Of a stretch of 64,000 bases of DNA, positions 55,134-63,027 are shown piece by piece (position 1 is the stretch's first letter; every line of letters starts with the position of its first letter). Both the position numbers and the translations under genes were made by a program. The notes under the pieces were generated by a model. That model saw only the letters and a program-made list of their open reading frames with translations. It made no database searches and was not told the DNA's origin. This DNA comes from Paenibacillus tyrphae (GTDB lineage Bacteria > Bacillota > Bacilli > Paenibacillales > NBRC-103111): the NCBI RefSeq assembly GCF_024158745.1, contig NZ_JAMZAW010000010.1, positions 1 through 64,000 of the forward strand, read 5' to 3'.

Positions 55134-56975
55134 ATGAACTTCAATGGTTCTTCCTTGTACGCACGCTTACGCACCCGTCTGCTGCTAGGGTTCATTGCCT
55201 CGCTCATCGTCTCGCTATTCTCCGTGATTGCGTCCCCTCTCCCCTCTGCCGCGGCTCCCGCCGGAGGCTATAAAATCGTCGGCTATTGGCACAACTTCGA
55301 CAACGGCTCGGGCTTTATCCGGCTGCGCGACGTATCTCCGGATTTCGACGTGATTAACGTTTCGTTCGCGGAGCCGACGAGCGGCAGTGGCGGTGTGATC
55401 GGCTTCACCCCCTATAACTACACCGAAGCCGACTTCAAAGCCGACGTTGCGTATCTGCAGAGCAAAGGCAAGAAGGTTGTCATCTCCATCGGCGGTGCGA
55501 ACGGTCAAGTGCAGCTGGCGACGACGGCTGCCCGCGACGCGTTCGTTAGCTCGGTGACGGGCATCATCGAGAAATACGGGTTCGACGGACTCGATGTCGA
55601 CTTCGAGGGGCACTCGCTCTATTTGAACGCCGGCGATTCCGACTTCCGCCATCCGACAACGCCCGTCATCGTCAACCTGATCGATGCACTCAAGTCGCTG
55701 AACAGCCACTTCGGCACAGACAAATTCATTCTGACCATGGCCCCGGAGACGTTCTTCGTCCAGCTTGGGTATTCGTTCTACGGTGGAAGCTGTATCAGCT
55801 GCGATTCGCGTGCCGGCGCTTACCTGCCCGTTATCTATGCGACTCGTGACATTCTGGACTGGCTCCAAGTGCAAAATTATAACTCTGGCCCGATCATCGG
55901 CCTCGACGACCAGTATCATACGATGGGCAGCGCCGATTTCCACGTCGCCATGGCCGATATGCTGTTGACTGGGTTCCCCGTTAACAAGAATGCCAACCTG
56001 TTCTTCCCGCCGCTGCGTCAGGAGCAGGTGCTGCTGGGCTTACCGGCAAACGGCAATGCGGGCGGCGGCTTTACACCGGTTGCCGAAGTGCATAAGGCGC
56101 TCGACGCGCTCGTGAAAGGCCAGCAGCTTAGCACCTACAAAACGCGGGGCAGCGCAACCGGCTATCCGAACTTTGGCGGTCTGATGACATGGTCGATTAA
56201 CTGGGATAAGTTCAATCAATTCGAGTTTTCCACGAAGCACCGCGCCTATTTGAACGCCTTGAACCCGCCGGCGCCGGATACCCAGCCTCCGACAGCTCCG
56301 GCAAATTTGGTATCGACCGGCAAAACCGCAACCACAGTCTCCCTGACCTGGAGCGCCTCGACCGACAATGTCGGCGTGACGGGCTACACGGTCGCCTACG
56401 GCTCTTCGCAAGTGAACGTGACAGGAACGAGCGCAACGATACAGGGTCTGAAGCCGAATACGAGCTATACGTTCTCGGTGACGGCTAAGGATGCTGCCGG
56501 CAACGTCTCGGCCGCCAGCAATCCGGTGACGGTCAAGACGGACGAATCGTCCGGCGACAACCAAGCTCCGACCGCGCCGACACAACTAAGCGTGGTCTCC
56601 AAATCGGCTACGAGCGTGACGTTGAGCTGGACGGCGTCCTCCGATAATGTCGGCGTGACCGGCTACACGGTCGCCTACGGCACTTCGCATGTGAACGTGA
56701 CAGGAACGAGTGCAGCGATAGAGGGACTGAAGCCAAATACCGGCTATACGTTCTCGGTAACGGCTAGAGATGCCGCGGGCAATGTCTCGCCTGCCGCAGT
56801 ACTTACGGTGACGACGGACGCACCGTCAGGCGCGCAGCCGTGGGCTCCCGGAACCGCCTATAAAATCGGCGATGAGGTTACGTACGCAGGCAAAACCTAT
56901 GTATGCCGTCAAAACCACACTTCGCTGCAAGGCTGGGAGCCTCCGAACGTTGCGGCACTGTGGCAGCTGAAGTAA
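55134..56975 (+). CDS. Secreted chitinase, GH18-FN3-FN3-CBM5/12
   Basis: A 613-residue exported enzyme. Signal peptide 1-41 (ends PSAAA), GH18 barrel about 45-378 with catalytic DGLDVDFEG (Glu158 as acid), VISIGGANG and the YWHNFDN start; two fibronectin III domains at about 384-472 and 478-563; a C-terminal CBM5/12 at about 568-613 (WAPGTAYKIGDEVTYAGKTYVC, WEPPNVAALW). It resembles ChiD of Bacillus circulans/Paenibacillus. It degrades chitin outside the cell. The two FN3 units are very similar to each other. AAGGAGG precedes the ATG. Regulation may include the cre-like site upstream. Confidence 0.95.
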   Translation: MNFNGSSLYARLRTRLLLGFIASLIVSLFSVIASPLPSAAAPAGGYKIVGYWHNFDNGSGFIRLRDVSPDFDVINVSFAEPTSGSGGVIGFTPYNYTEADFKADVAYLQSKGKKVVISIGGANGQVQLATTAARDAFVSSVTGIIEKYGFDGLDVDFEGHSLYLNAGDSDFRHPTTPVIVNLIDALKSLNSHFGTDKFILTMAPETFFVQLGYSFYGGSCISCDSRAGAYLPVIYATRDILDWLQVQNYNSGPIIGLDDQYHTMGSADFHVAMADMLLTGFPVNKNANLFFPPLRQEQVLLGLPANGNAGGGFTPVAEVHKALDALVKGQQLSTYKTRGSATGYPNFGGLMTWSINWDKFNQFEFSTKHRAYLNALNPPAPDTQPPTAPANLVSTGKTATTVSLTWSASTDNVGVTGYTVAYGSSQVNVTGTSATIQGLKPNTSYTFSVTAKDAAGNVSAASNPVTVKTDESSGDNQAPTAPTQLSVVSKSATSVTLSWTASSDNVGVTGYTVAYGTSHVNVTGTSAAIEGLKPNTGYTFSVTARDAAGNVSPAAVLTVTTDAPSGAQPWAPGTAYKIGDEVTYAGKTYVCRQNHTSLQGWEPPNVAALWQLK

Positions 56976-57026
56976 TCCGAGCGCGCAGCGGCCGACGAAG
57001 CCGATGATGACGCGCGCGCGAAATGC

Positions 57027-57052
57027 CGCTTGCCGCCGGATGGCGGCAAGCG
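57027..57052 (+). terminator. Hairpin after the chitinase gene
   Basis: CGCTTGCCGCC pairs perfectly with GGCGGCAAGCG around GGAT. No T-run follows, so it may act as a stability hairpin or a weak terminator. Confidence 0.6.
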
Positions 57053-57286
57053 CTTAAGCGCAAGGTTTGACGAGTCCGTGATTCACCACTTCCGTATCGC
57101 AAGTATGAACGAAGCCAAGGCTGCAAGGGAGGCAACCGTCCGTACATGATTCCAAGCGACCCACTTGGAAAGATAATGATTCCAAAGCTCAGCCCCCTCG
57201 GAGCTTCGGGGAGCAACCGCAGTCAAGCGTCATTCAACGGGACGTTAAAGATGATCGTCACCAGAAATGAGCCTTCTCAACACTCT

Positions 57287-57314
57287 GAGCCGTAGGGAAG
57301 CTTTTCTACGGCTC
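57287..57314. terminator. Hairpin between chitinase and nucB
   Basis: GAGCCGTAG pairs with CTACGGCTC around a ten-base loop. It may terminate the minus-strand nucB transcript. Confidence 0.5.
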
Positions 57315-57376
57315 TTCGTATGGCTTCTACCTTACCGGTTTGATCACAGAACCTGTCGCTGAACCGCTCTTAGCGT

Positions 57377-57814
57377 TTATTTCACGATAAATTTAACTCT
57401 AGTTCCGTCCGCGTATTTGGAAAGCTTATTTCCTACCCAGCTTCCCGCCCCACGGTTGTCGGACGGATTAATGTAACGAATATCCGCCCCTCTTCCCCCT
57501 TCCAAGCACATGGCCATCGGCCATTCGTCCCGATCGTAACCTTTCTTCGGTGGATAGCCTCTCAGAGATTCTTCACGCCGCTCACGGGTACCGTCCCGCT
57601 CGATAGTACATACATCGGACTTGCCTGCTGCAATGGCATCTTTAATATGCGCTCCTGTTTCGGGGTATCGGTCTCTCGGAAAAATGAGAATGTAGTCGTA
57701 AGATGATGCTGCGAAGGAAACGTTATTCGAGCCTGCAACCGGAAAAAAACTCGCCAGTAAAACCGAGATGAGGAATACAATCGAAAATAGCGACTTTCCC
57801 TGCTTCTTAACCAT
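57377..57814 (-). CDS. nucB: Sporulation-specific extracellular nuclease NucB
   Basis: A 145-residue secreted DNase. Signal peptide about 1-35 ([20 protein letters not shown]), then [52 protein letters not shown] (the His-less metal-dependent catalytic core typical of NucB) and [15 protein letters not shown]. In Bacillus the enzyme is made by the mother cell during sporulation and degrades DNA outside. GGAGG lies before the chosen ATG at 57814. All known active-site positions are kept. Confidence 0.93.
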   Translation of the reverse strand: MVKKQGKSLFSIVFLISVLLASFFPVAGSNNVSFAASSYDYILIFPRDRYPETGAHIKDAIAAGKSDVCTIERDGTRERREESLRGYPPKKGYDRDEWPMAMCLEGGRGADIRYINPSDNRGAGSWVGNKLSKYADGTRVKFIVK

Positions 57815-57937
57815 TCGATTACCTCCATATTTCATATTTGGAATTTTATTCCTTTATAATTGTATTAGATAATACATTACCTCTCAATAGTTTTGTTCCA
57901 AGTTTATTCTATAGCTTTTGTAAAGACGCTATGGACG

Positions 57938-57982
57938 AAAAAAAACCAGGTCTTCTTCTTGGCAGAAGTCGACCTGGGTTTC
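57938..57982 (-). terminator. Terminator of the thioredoxin gene
   Basis: AACCCAGGTC pairs with GACCTGGTT and on the minus strand is followed by eight T. Confidence 0.8.
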
Positions 57983-58039
57983 TCTCCGTCTGGATATGGA
58001 AATCAATATTATTACGCGTTTGACCTATGAATGCCGATA

Positions 58040-58360
58040 CTAATTTTTGTGATTGCCTATAAATTTTTTAAGTTCTTCCACAGGAATGGCGCCAACGATT
58101 TTGTCGACCGGTTCACCGTTTTTAAACAGAATCGTCGTTGGAATGCTCATCACTCCAAACTGAGCGGCCGTATTGGTTTGTTCGTCTACATTAACCTTGA
58201 GAATTCTCACGTCGCCGCTATGTTCCCGATCAAACGCTTCAAGTACAGTACCGAAAAAGCGGCAAGGCGCGCACCAAGTCGCCCAAAAATTGACTAATGT
58301 CAAGCCTTCGCTCTTTAAATCGTTGGTAAAGGTCGTATCCGTAGTATGGCAAATGGTCAT
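58040..58360 (-). CDS. Thioredoxin-family protein
   Basis: A 106-residue thioredoxin with the active-site WCAPC (Cys30, Cys33), FWATWCAPCRFF, and the cis-Pro loop SIPTTILFKNG. The usual Gly-Pro of WCGPC is Ala-Pro here. The start at 58360 follows GGGAGG. It lies 114 bases after the TrxR-like gene and shares its Rrf2-controlled operon; it probably exchanges electrons with that enzyme. Confidence 0.9.
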   Translation of the reverse strand: MTICHTTDTTFTNDLKSEGLTLVNFWATWCAPCRFFGTVLEAFDREHSGDVRILKVNVDEQTNTAAQFGVMSIPTTILFKNGEPVDKIVGAIPVEELKKFIGNHKN

Positions 58361-58474
58361 TTGTAGCTTCCTCCCTTTTATTCCTATCATAAATTTAATT
58401 CAAATGAATCGAACCGACGGAGATTTCATCACCTCCTCCTCTCAGCTCCGCGGTTCCGGCAGTTTACTAAGCGT

Positions 58475-59383
58475 TTATTTCTTGAATTCTTCCTCCGTCA
58501 AGTCCAAATTAACGCCCATCGCCGTTCGGCTGCCGTCGGCTGCGGCAAAAACCACTTGGGAAGGCATGAAGTACGAAGCGTCTCCTGCGGCATATAAACC
58601 GGGTATCAAAGTTCTTCCCCATGCATCCGTCTTGAGCCCGCCGTTCTCCGTCCTTTCGCAGCCCAGATGTTCTCCGAACGGTACGGCCGGCACAAATCTC
58701 GGCATCACGAAACCGCCGGCTCTCGGAAGTTCCGTTCCATCCGCAAAACGAACATGCTCAAGCCGCCCATTGTGGCCGACGAAGGCCGTGACAGGCTGCT
58801 CCATCACCACGATTCCTTTGGTTTGAAGCCGAGTTTTTTGCTCGTCCGACAGGGACGACTTGCCGTGCGTGCAGACAACCACATCTTTGCTCCAATTGAG
58901 GAGAAGCTTGGCTGTATGAAATACGGTCGGAGATTCGGAAACAACGACAAGCGGTTGATCCCGCAGCTCCCAGCCGTCGCAATAGGGACAATTAAACAAG
59001 CTTTTCCCGTACAGCGGATAGAAGCCGTCGATGTCAGGAAATATTTCTTTAACCCCCGTCGCCAGAATCAGCTTTTGCGCTTGAATCCTATGGCCTGATG
59101 CATCCAGCACCTCGACAAATCCGGATTCGATTTTGCGAACTTCGACAGCCTCGGTTGGCAGATGCTCGACGGACGGATAACGGAGAACCTCCTCATAAGC
59201 AATGCGGCGGAACTCGGCCGGCGTCACGCCGTCTCTCGTAATAAAGCCGTGAGACGCATGCGTAACGGCATTTCGCGGCTTGTTGTTATCGATTAAAGCC
59301 ACGCTTCGTCTTGCCCTGCCGAGCACGAGGGCTGCATTCAATCCGGCGGGACCGCCGCCAATAATTGCGCAATCGTAAATCAT
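58475..59383 (-). CDS. FAD/NAD(P) oxidoreductase, thioredoxin-reductase-like with CPYC
   Basis: A 302-residue flavoprotein: FAD loop GGGPAG, ATG at the FAD loop 2 (LATGVKEIFPDI), redox-active CPYC (Cys132, Cys135) in FNCPYCDGWE, and GLYAAGDAS. In the NADPH domain the expected GxGxxA/G loop reads VSESPTVFHTAK, so it has no usual dinucleotide loop. Such CPYCDGWE enzymes (GliT/HlmI-like disulfide oxidases and their relatives) use O2 or a thioredoxin in place of NADPH. The ATG at 59383 follows GAGGAG by 9 bases. Confidence 0.85.
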   Translation of the reverse strand: MIYDCAIIGGGPAGLNAALVLGRARRSVALIDNNKPRNAVTHASHGFITRDGVTPAEFRRIAYEEVLRYPSVEHLPTEAVEVRKIESGFVEVLDASGHRIQAQKLILATGVKEIFPDIDGFYPLYGKSLFNCPYCDGWELRDQPLVVVSESPTVFHTAKLLLNWSKDVVVCTHGKSSLSDEQKTRLQTKGIVVMEQPVTAFVGHNGRLEHVRFADGTELPRAGGFVMPRFVPAVPFGEHLGCERTENGGLKTDAWGRTLIPGLYAAGDASYFMPSQVVFAAADGSRTAMGVNLDLTEEEFKK

Positions 59384-59407
59384 GATGTTCATCTCCTCAA
59401 GTTAGAT

Positions 59408-59432
59408 ATTAAAGACTCATTATATCTATGAT
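59408..59432. promoter_or_regulatory. Candidate Rrf2 operator before the TrxR-like gene
   Basis: ATTAAAGAC and GTCTWTAAT-type halves in the palindrome ATTAAAGACTCATTATATCT and following ATGAT. It is 21 of 25 identical to the site at 59907-59931 before the Rrf2 gene. Confidence 0.65.
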
Positions 59433-59494
59433 TAATTTAAAAAAAATTGTTCACGCACTGCACCGTGTTTTTCCTTTTAACGAAGGGGCTCGTC

Positions 59495-59893
59495 TTAGGC
59501 TTGAGTTTGCTTTCGGGCCAGATCCGCCAATTTCGCTTCTTTGAGATGCGACTCCATCTTCTGTTCCGCTTCCTTCATTACCGCTTGAATCAGACATTCG
59601 TCGCCGTGGACAAAATCGCATTCGAATAAGGAGGCGTTGCCTTCAATGGCATGGATAATATCCAGAAACGTAATGTCGTCTTTTTTACGGGATAGCCGGT
59701 AGCCGCCGTTAGCTCCGGATACCGATTCGATCATCCCTGCCTTCACAAGCCTCGTTAAAATTTTGGAAAGATAGGTCGGTGAAACGCCTTGGGATTCCGC
59801 CAGCTGCTGCACGCCTACCGGTTTAACCGGAGAAGCCTCAATCAGAGCGAGCATCGTGTGCAGAGCATAATTTGTCGCTTTGGAAAATCTCAT
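59495..59893 (-). CDS. Rrf2-family transcriptional regulator
   Basis: A 132-residue Rrf2 protein: winged HTH at residues 1-65 (FSKATNYALHTMLALIEA, VGVQQLAESQGVSPTYLSKILTRLVKAGMIESVSGANGGYRL), then the region ITFLDIIHAIEGNASLFECDF with two Cys eight apart (ECDFVHGDEC) instead of the three-Cys Fe-S loop of IscR/NsrR. This points to a thiol-based switch or none. The start at 59893 follows GAGGTG. It is first of the operon with the TrxR-like enzyme and thioredoxin, and matching operators lie before both. Confidence 0.9.
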   Translation of the reverse strand: MRFSKATNYALHTMLALIEASPVKPVGVQQLAESQGVSPTYLSKILTRLVKAGMIESVSGANGGYRLSRKKDDITFLDIIHAIEGNASLFECDFVHGDECLIQAVMKEAEQKMESHLKEAKLADLARKQTQA

Positions 59894-59906
59894 GGCCAAC
59901 ACCTCA

Positions 59907-59931
59907 ATTAAAGACTTATTGTGTCTATAAT
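59907..59931. promoter_or_regulatory. Candidate Rrf2 operator before the Rrf2 gene
   Basis: The inverted repeat ATTATAGAC-N7-GTCTTTAAT on the minus strand begins 14 bases upstream of the start. The same palindrome lies before the TrxR-like gene. TATAAT at one end could be a -10 box, so a bound repressor would cover it. Confidence 0.65.
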
Positions 59932-60008
59932 ATCCTTGAATTACGGACCTGTCAAGTCGCATCTTAGTTTCTTGACACAAAACACCGCAACTGTAAATGC
60001 GGCCAGAG

Positions 60009-60275
60009 TGTTGAGAAAGTGTTGAATTGAGATAATAGAGGTTACGAGGGGGTGGGGTATCCACTTCCGACCGCTGCTCCACCCCGCAAAGTGAAGTTGA
60101 ATCAGGGAAGCTTAGTCCGAGTACTTTGCGGGGACCCCGGGTCATCGGGAAATTTGAATGGAAGCCGCTTATCAGCGGACATTTCCCGATGACAAAGGCG
60201 GCCGCTATCGCTTCTCCAGTGGATACCCCACCTCCGTTTGCATCTCATTTTTTGTAAAAATCCACTTTCTCAACA
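60009..60275. repeat. Structured repeat, full copy B (267 bp)
   Basis: Terminal 13-bp perfect inverted repeat TGTTGAGAAAGTG/CACTTTCTCAACA. Inside: GAGAT/ATCTC, a 14-bp perfect stem GGTGGGGTATCCAC/GTGGATACCCCACC (60051-60064 with 60219-60232), then CCCCGCAAAGT/ACTTTGCGGGG (60082-60092 with 60123-60133) and TCATCGGGAAAT/ATTTCCCGATGA (60142-60153 with 60181-60192) enclosing CCGCT-N4-AGCGG. No open frame. It is the long form of the element at 31282-31380. It resembles a MITE whose folded DNA or RNA is highly branched. Confidence 0.85.
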
Positions 60276-60328
60276 AGCTCACGCAATTGTAATTACGGCA
60301 TTTTGATTCACAGGCTCCTACTGTTATC

Positions 60329-61645
60329 TCAGGATCTTCGGTTTTCGTCAATCGAAGCTCCGACTCGTTTCGTCAGAAGCTCCATGAGATAGAGGCTCGC
60401 CTCGTCTTTATCGGAGGTTAGCTCTTTAAACTTTTGCAGGGCGGTGTTAAGCTTCGAAAACCTGGCATCGAAGTCTTTCTCTGCTTCTTTCACCCCTTGA
60501 GCATCGGTCAGCTCCTCTAACCCTTTAACCCCTTGCTCCTTTAATTTAGCCAAGTTCGAATCCAGCTTTTCGGCGAGCGAGTCATATTTTTTAGAAGCGG
60601 ACTTGGGATCGTTTAATTTCATTTTGGCATACACGTTCATGCGATACCCGTACAGTCCAATGGTCCTGTTTCCATCATGAATCCACATGGTGCCGCCGCC
60701 GTCACGGATATAATCGATATTGGACAGCTCTGAAATCGCTTCATTTACCGTTTGATGAACAGCGTCCGTATGAGTCTTCAGCTTGCTGTCGTTTGCAAGC
60801 AATTTATCCGTTTCCTGTTGAAAGCACTCGCCGATATAGCGATACATTTCATCCTGACCGCGTTCGGAGCGATCCAGCTCGTGCTTGCCGTATTCGTCCT
60901 CATAAGTCTGAACGATTTCATCCTTGGACATGTTGGAGACAACCACCCTTGAGCACAGGTTCCGGTTTACTTTCTCCAAAGTGGCGTTACTGTCGGAATC
61001 CGGTGTAGTCTGGACAGCGTCTGGTTTCGCTTTCGCTTTAAAGAACGCCACAACGTCACTCACCGTCGTCATTTTCCCGGAGGCATTCAGCCGGTTATCG
61101 GTCTCGTAATCCGATACAAAGCTTTTCTCCTTTTGAACAAATATGGACGGAGCGGTCACTGCGGCACTTCCGCCCGAGCCTTTTCCGGTAATGTAATCCG
61201 CGAGCACGATTACATCCTTCTTGCCGTCCCCATCGACGTCTTTAAAGGAAACCGCTTTGACGGATTCGAAATTCCACGACGCGACGAGCTTCGGCTGCGG
61301 GAACGTATACAAAGTCTGGCCTTCGGCATCCTTTAAGCTGAGCAAAAGCTCTTTATGCCCGTCTGCATTCGTACGTTTGGCGGACACAAAACGAACCTTG
61401 CCCCACGACTCCAGCTCAAGCTGAAACGACTGGTCCGCAATTTCCTCGACCGATGCGCCGTCATTTGCAGGAGCGGTTTGCGATGCTGCGGACGGAGAGG
61501 CTGCCGAGGGAGCAGGCGCTGCCGATCCAGACGGAGGCGACGTTGAATCGGAAGCTTTCGCGGGCTCATTGAGCTGGCTTTGCTGGCCGGACGGATTGCA
61601 TCCCGTTAGCACCGCTAATAAAATACCTATTGCCAATAGCCTCAT
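60329..61645 (-). CDS. Lipoprotein with calcium-loop-like (VCBS/FG-GAP) segment
   Basis: A 438-residue exported lipoprotein: lipobox AVLTGC with Cys16, a Ser/Pro/Ala-rich linker to about residue 70, then VKAVSFKDVDGDGKKDVIVLADYITG, a Ca-binding loop like that of VCBS/FG-GAP blades, followed by a helical domain with an NLC, ECF cysteine pair (about residues 233 and 276) and a long helical C-terminus (KLDSNLAKLKEQGVKGLEEL). No family name is known to me. GGGGGAG precedes the ATG. It is upstream of the moa genes on the same strand but separated by over 100 bases. Confidence 0.7.
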   Translation of the reverse strand: MRLLAIGILLAVLTGCNPSGQQSQLNEPAKASDSTSPPSGSAAPAPSAASPSAASQTAPANDGASVEEIADQSFQLELESWGKVRFVSAKRTNADGHKELLLSLKDAEGQTLYTFPQPKLVASWNFESVKAVSFKDVDGDGKKDVIVLADYITGKGSGGSAAVTAPSIFVQKEKSFVSDYETDNRLNASGKMTTVSDVVAFFKAKAKPDAVQTTPDSDSNATLEKVNRNLCSRVVVSNMSKDEIVQTYEDEYGKHELDRSERGQDEMYRYIGECFQQETDKLLANDSKLKTHTDAVHQTVNEAISELSNIDYIRDGGGTMWIHDGNRTIGLYGYRMNVYAKMKLNDPKSASKKYDSLAEKLDSNLAKLKEQGVKGLEELTDAQGVKEAEKDFDARFSKLNTALQKFKELTSDKDEASLYLMELLTKRVGASIDENRRS

Positions 61646-61757
61646 TGCCTATTCTCTCCCCCCTTTTCTATAAACCAGAAATGAACCATATATTGGCACA
61701 TTTGACCATTCCATTTTCATATTCGCGCTGTACGGACAGATTCCTGCAAATTCTACA

Positions 61758-63026
61758 TTATTCCGTAACTCCAAGTTGAATCATGCGTACCTTTTCTCCT
61801 GCAAGAACGCCGCGGCCTCCCGGAGGGATGACCATTAGACAATCGGAATCCTTGATCGAAAGCATCACGCTGGACTGATCGGGTCCTGCCATTTTGACAT
61901 ATACTTTACCGTCTTCGATATAGCTTTTAGCCCGCACGAATCGATGATAGGCATTGACTTTCGTAAAATCCTCCCCTAAGAATGCGGTTGCTTCCGGCGG
62001 GAGAATGTCCTTCTTCCCTTGCATGCCCCAGAGCACCGGGCGAACAAACAATTCAAAGCCCACAAAGCAAGCCCCCGGATTTCCGGAAAGCGCGAAGAGA
62101 AACTTGCCCTTCATCACGCCAACCGTCGTAGGGCTGCCCGGCCGCATCATCACCTTGTTAAATAACGTCATCCCTTCCCACGCATCAAAAATATCGACCA
62201 TAATATCGTAATCGCCTACCGAGACTCCGCCTGTCGTAATGACGCAATCCGCCATGGAAAATGCGGCGGTGATTTGCTCCATGGCCCGCTCCGCATCGTC
62301 AGGGATAGTTTCCATCAGGATCGGGATGCCGCCTACCTCCCGCACTTGTGCTGCCAGCATATGCGTATTGCTGTTCCTGATTTTCCCCGGCTCAAGCGGC
62401 ACATGAACGTCCAACAATTCCGACCCGGTTGCGAATATAGCTACTTTGGGGCGTTTAAATACGTTAACCGTTCCCACGCCGAAGGCAGCCAACAGGGCAA
62501 TCTCGCCTGCCTGTAATTTCCTCCCCTTTTCCAAGGCTAGCTCGCCTTGTGCCAGTTCAAATCCGGTTAAGGTAATGTTTTGACCTTCCTTCTGTTCTTT
62601 TTTGATCGAAATGAACGTTTTTTCATCTTGCTCGAAGCATTCCGCTATCTCAAGCATGACGACCGCATTTGCGCCGTCAGGCACCATAGCACCCGTCATA
62701 ATCCTCGATGCCGTATTCCCTGTTATGGCTTTCGTCGGCGTCGAGCCGCAAGGAATGCTCTCGATGACTTCCAGAATAACCGGCTGATTGGAAGATGCGC
62801 CGATTGTCGATTCCCACCGTACGGCAAACCCGTCCATACCCGAACGGCAAAAATGCGGCATATGGTCCGCTGCGAATACATCCGCCGCCAATCTCCTGCC
62901 GAAAGCTTCCTCCAATGGCACGTGCTCGACGTCTCCCGGCCGAATATGCTGTTGAATCATCTTTTGCGCTGCGTCAGGCTGAATGGCGTTCCTGCGAAAA
63001 CGGTTCGAAAGCTGTAAACGTTCCAT
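61758..63026 (-). CDS. moeA: Molybdopterin molybdotransferase MoeA
   Basis: A 422-residue MoeA: N-terminal VEHVPLEEAFGRRLAADVFA, SGMDGFAV, ASRIMTGAMVPDGANAVV, then the MoCF-like domain VAIFATGSELLD, NTHMLAAQVREVGG, VITTGGVSVGDYD and ALSGNPGACFVG. It inserts molybdenum into adenylylated molybdopterin. Start at 63026 follows GGAGG and is only one base after the moaA stop, so the two are one operon. Length is typical; no domain is missing. Confidence 0.95.
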   Translation of the reverse strand: MERLQLSNRFRRNAIQPDAAQKMIQQHIRPGDVEHVPLEEAFGRRLAADVFAADHMPHFCRSGMDGFAVRWESTIGASSNQPVILEVIESIPCGSTPTKAITGNTASRIMTGAMVPDGANAVVMLEIAECFEQDEKTFISIKKEQKEGQNITLTGFELAQGELALEKGRKLQAGEIALLAAFGVGTVNVFKRPKVAIFATGSELLDVHVPLEPGKIRNSNTHMLAAQVREVGGIPILMETIPDDAERAMEQITAAFSMADCVITTGGVSVGDYDIMVDIFDAWEGMTLFNKVMMRPGSPTTVGVMKGKFLFALSGNPGACFVGFELFVRPVLWGMQGKKDILPPEATAFLGEDFTKVNAYHRFVRAKSYIEDGKVYVKMAGPDQSSVMLSIKDSDCLMVIPPGGRGVLAGEKVRMIQLGVTE

Positions 63027-63027
63027 A

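Larger units (their letters stand above)
56976..57376. other. Intergenic region, 401 bases
   Basis: It contains the strong GC-rich hairpin just after the chitinase and a second hairpin at 57287-57314, preceded by CTTCTCAACACTCTGAG, which resembles the right end of the repeat elements at 31 and 60 kb followed by a hairpin. Nothing else is recognised and no gene is called. Confidence 0.5.
59894..60328. other. Intergenic region, 435 bases, with operator and repeat
   Basis: It contains an Rrf2 operator, the left flanking hairpin (59983-60003), the full-length structured repeat (60009-60275) and the right flanking hairpin (60280-60299). No gene is seen. Confidence 0.7.

Noticed and set aside
55215..55943. 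Minus-strand open frame inside the chitinase gene
   Set aside because: Antisense shadow of a GC-rich gene; repetitive Arg/Val/Asp composition and no family match.
60009..60275. Intact insertion sequence
   Set aside because: No transposase reading frame fits in 267 bases; it can only be a non-autonomous element.
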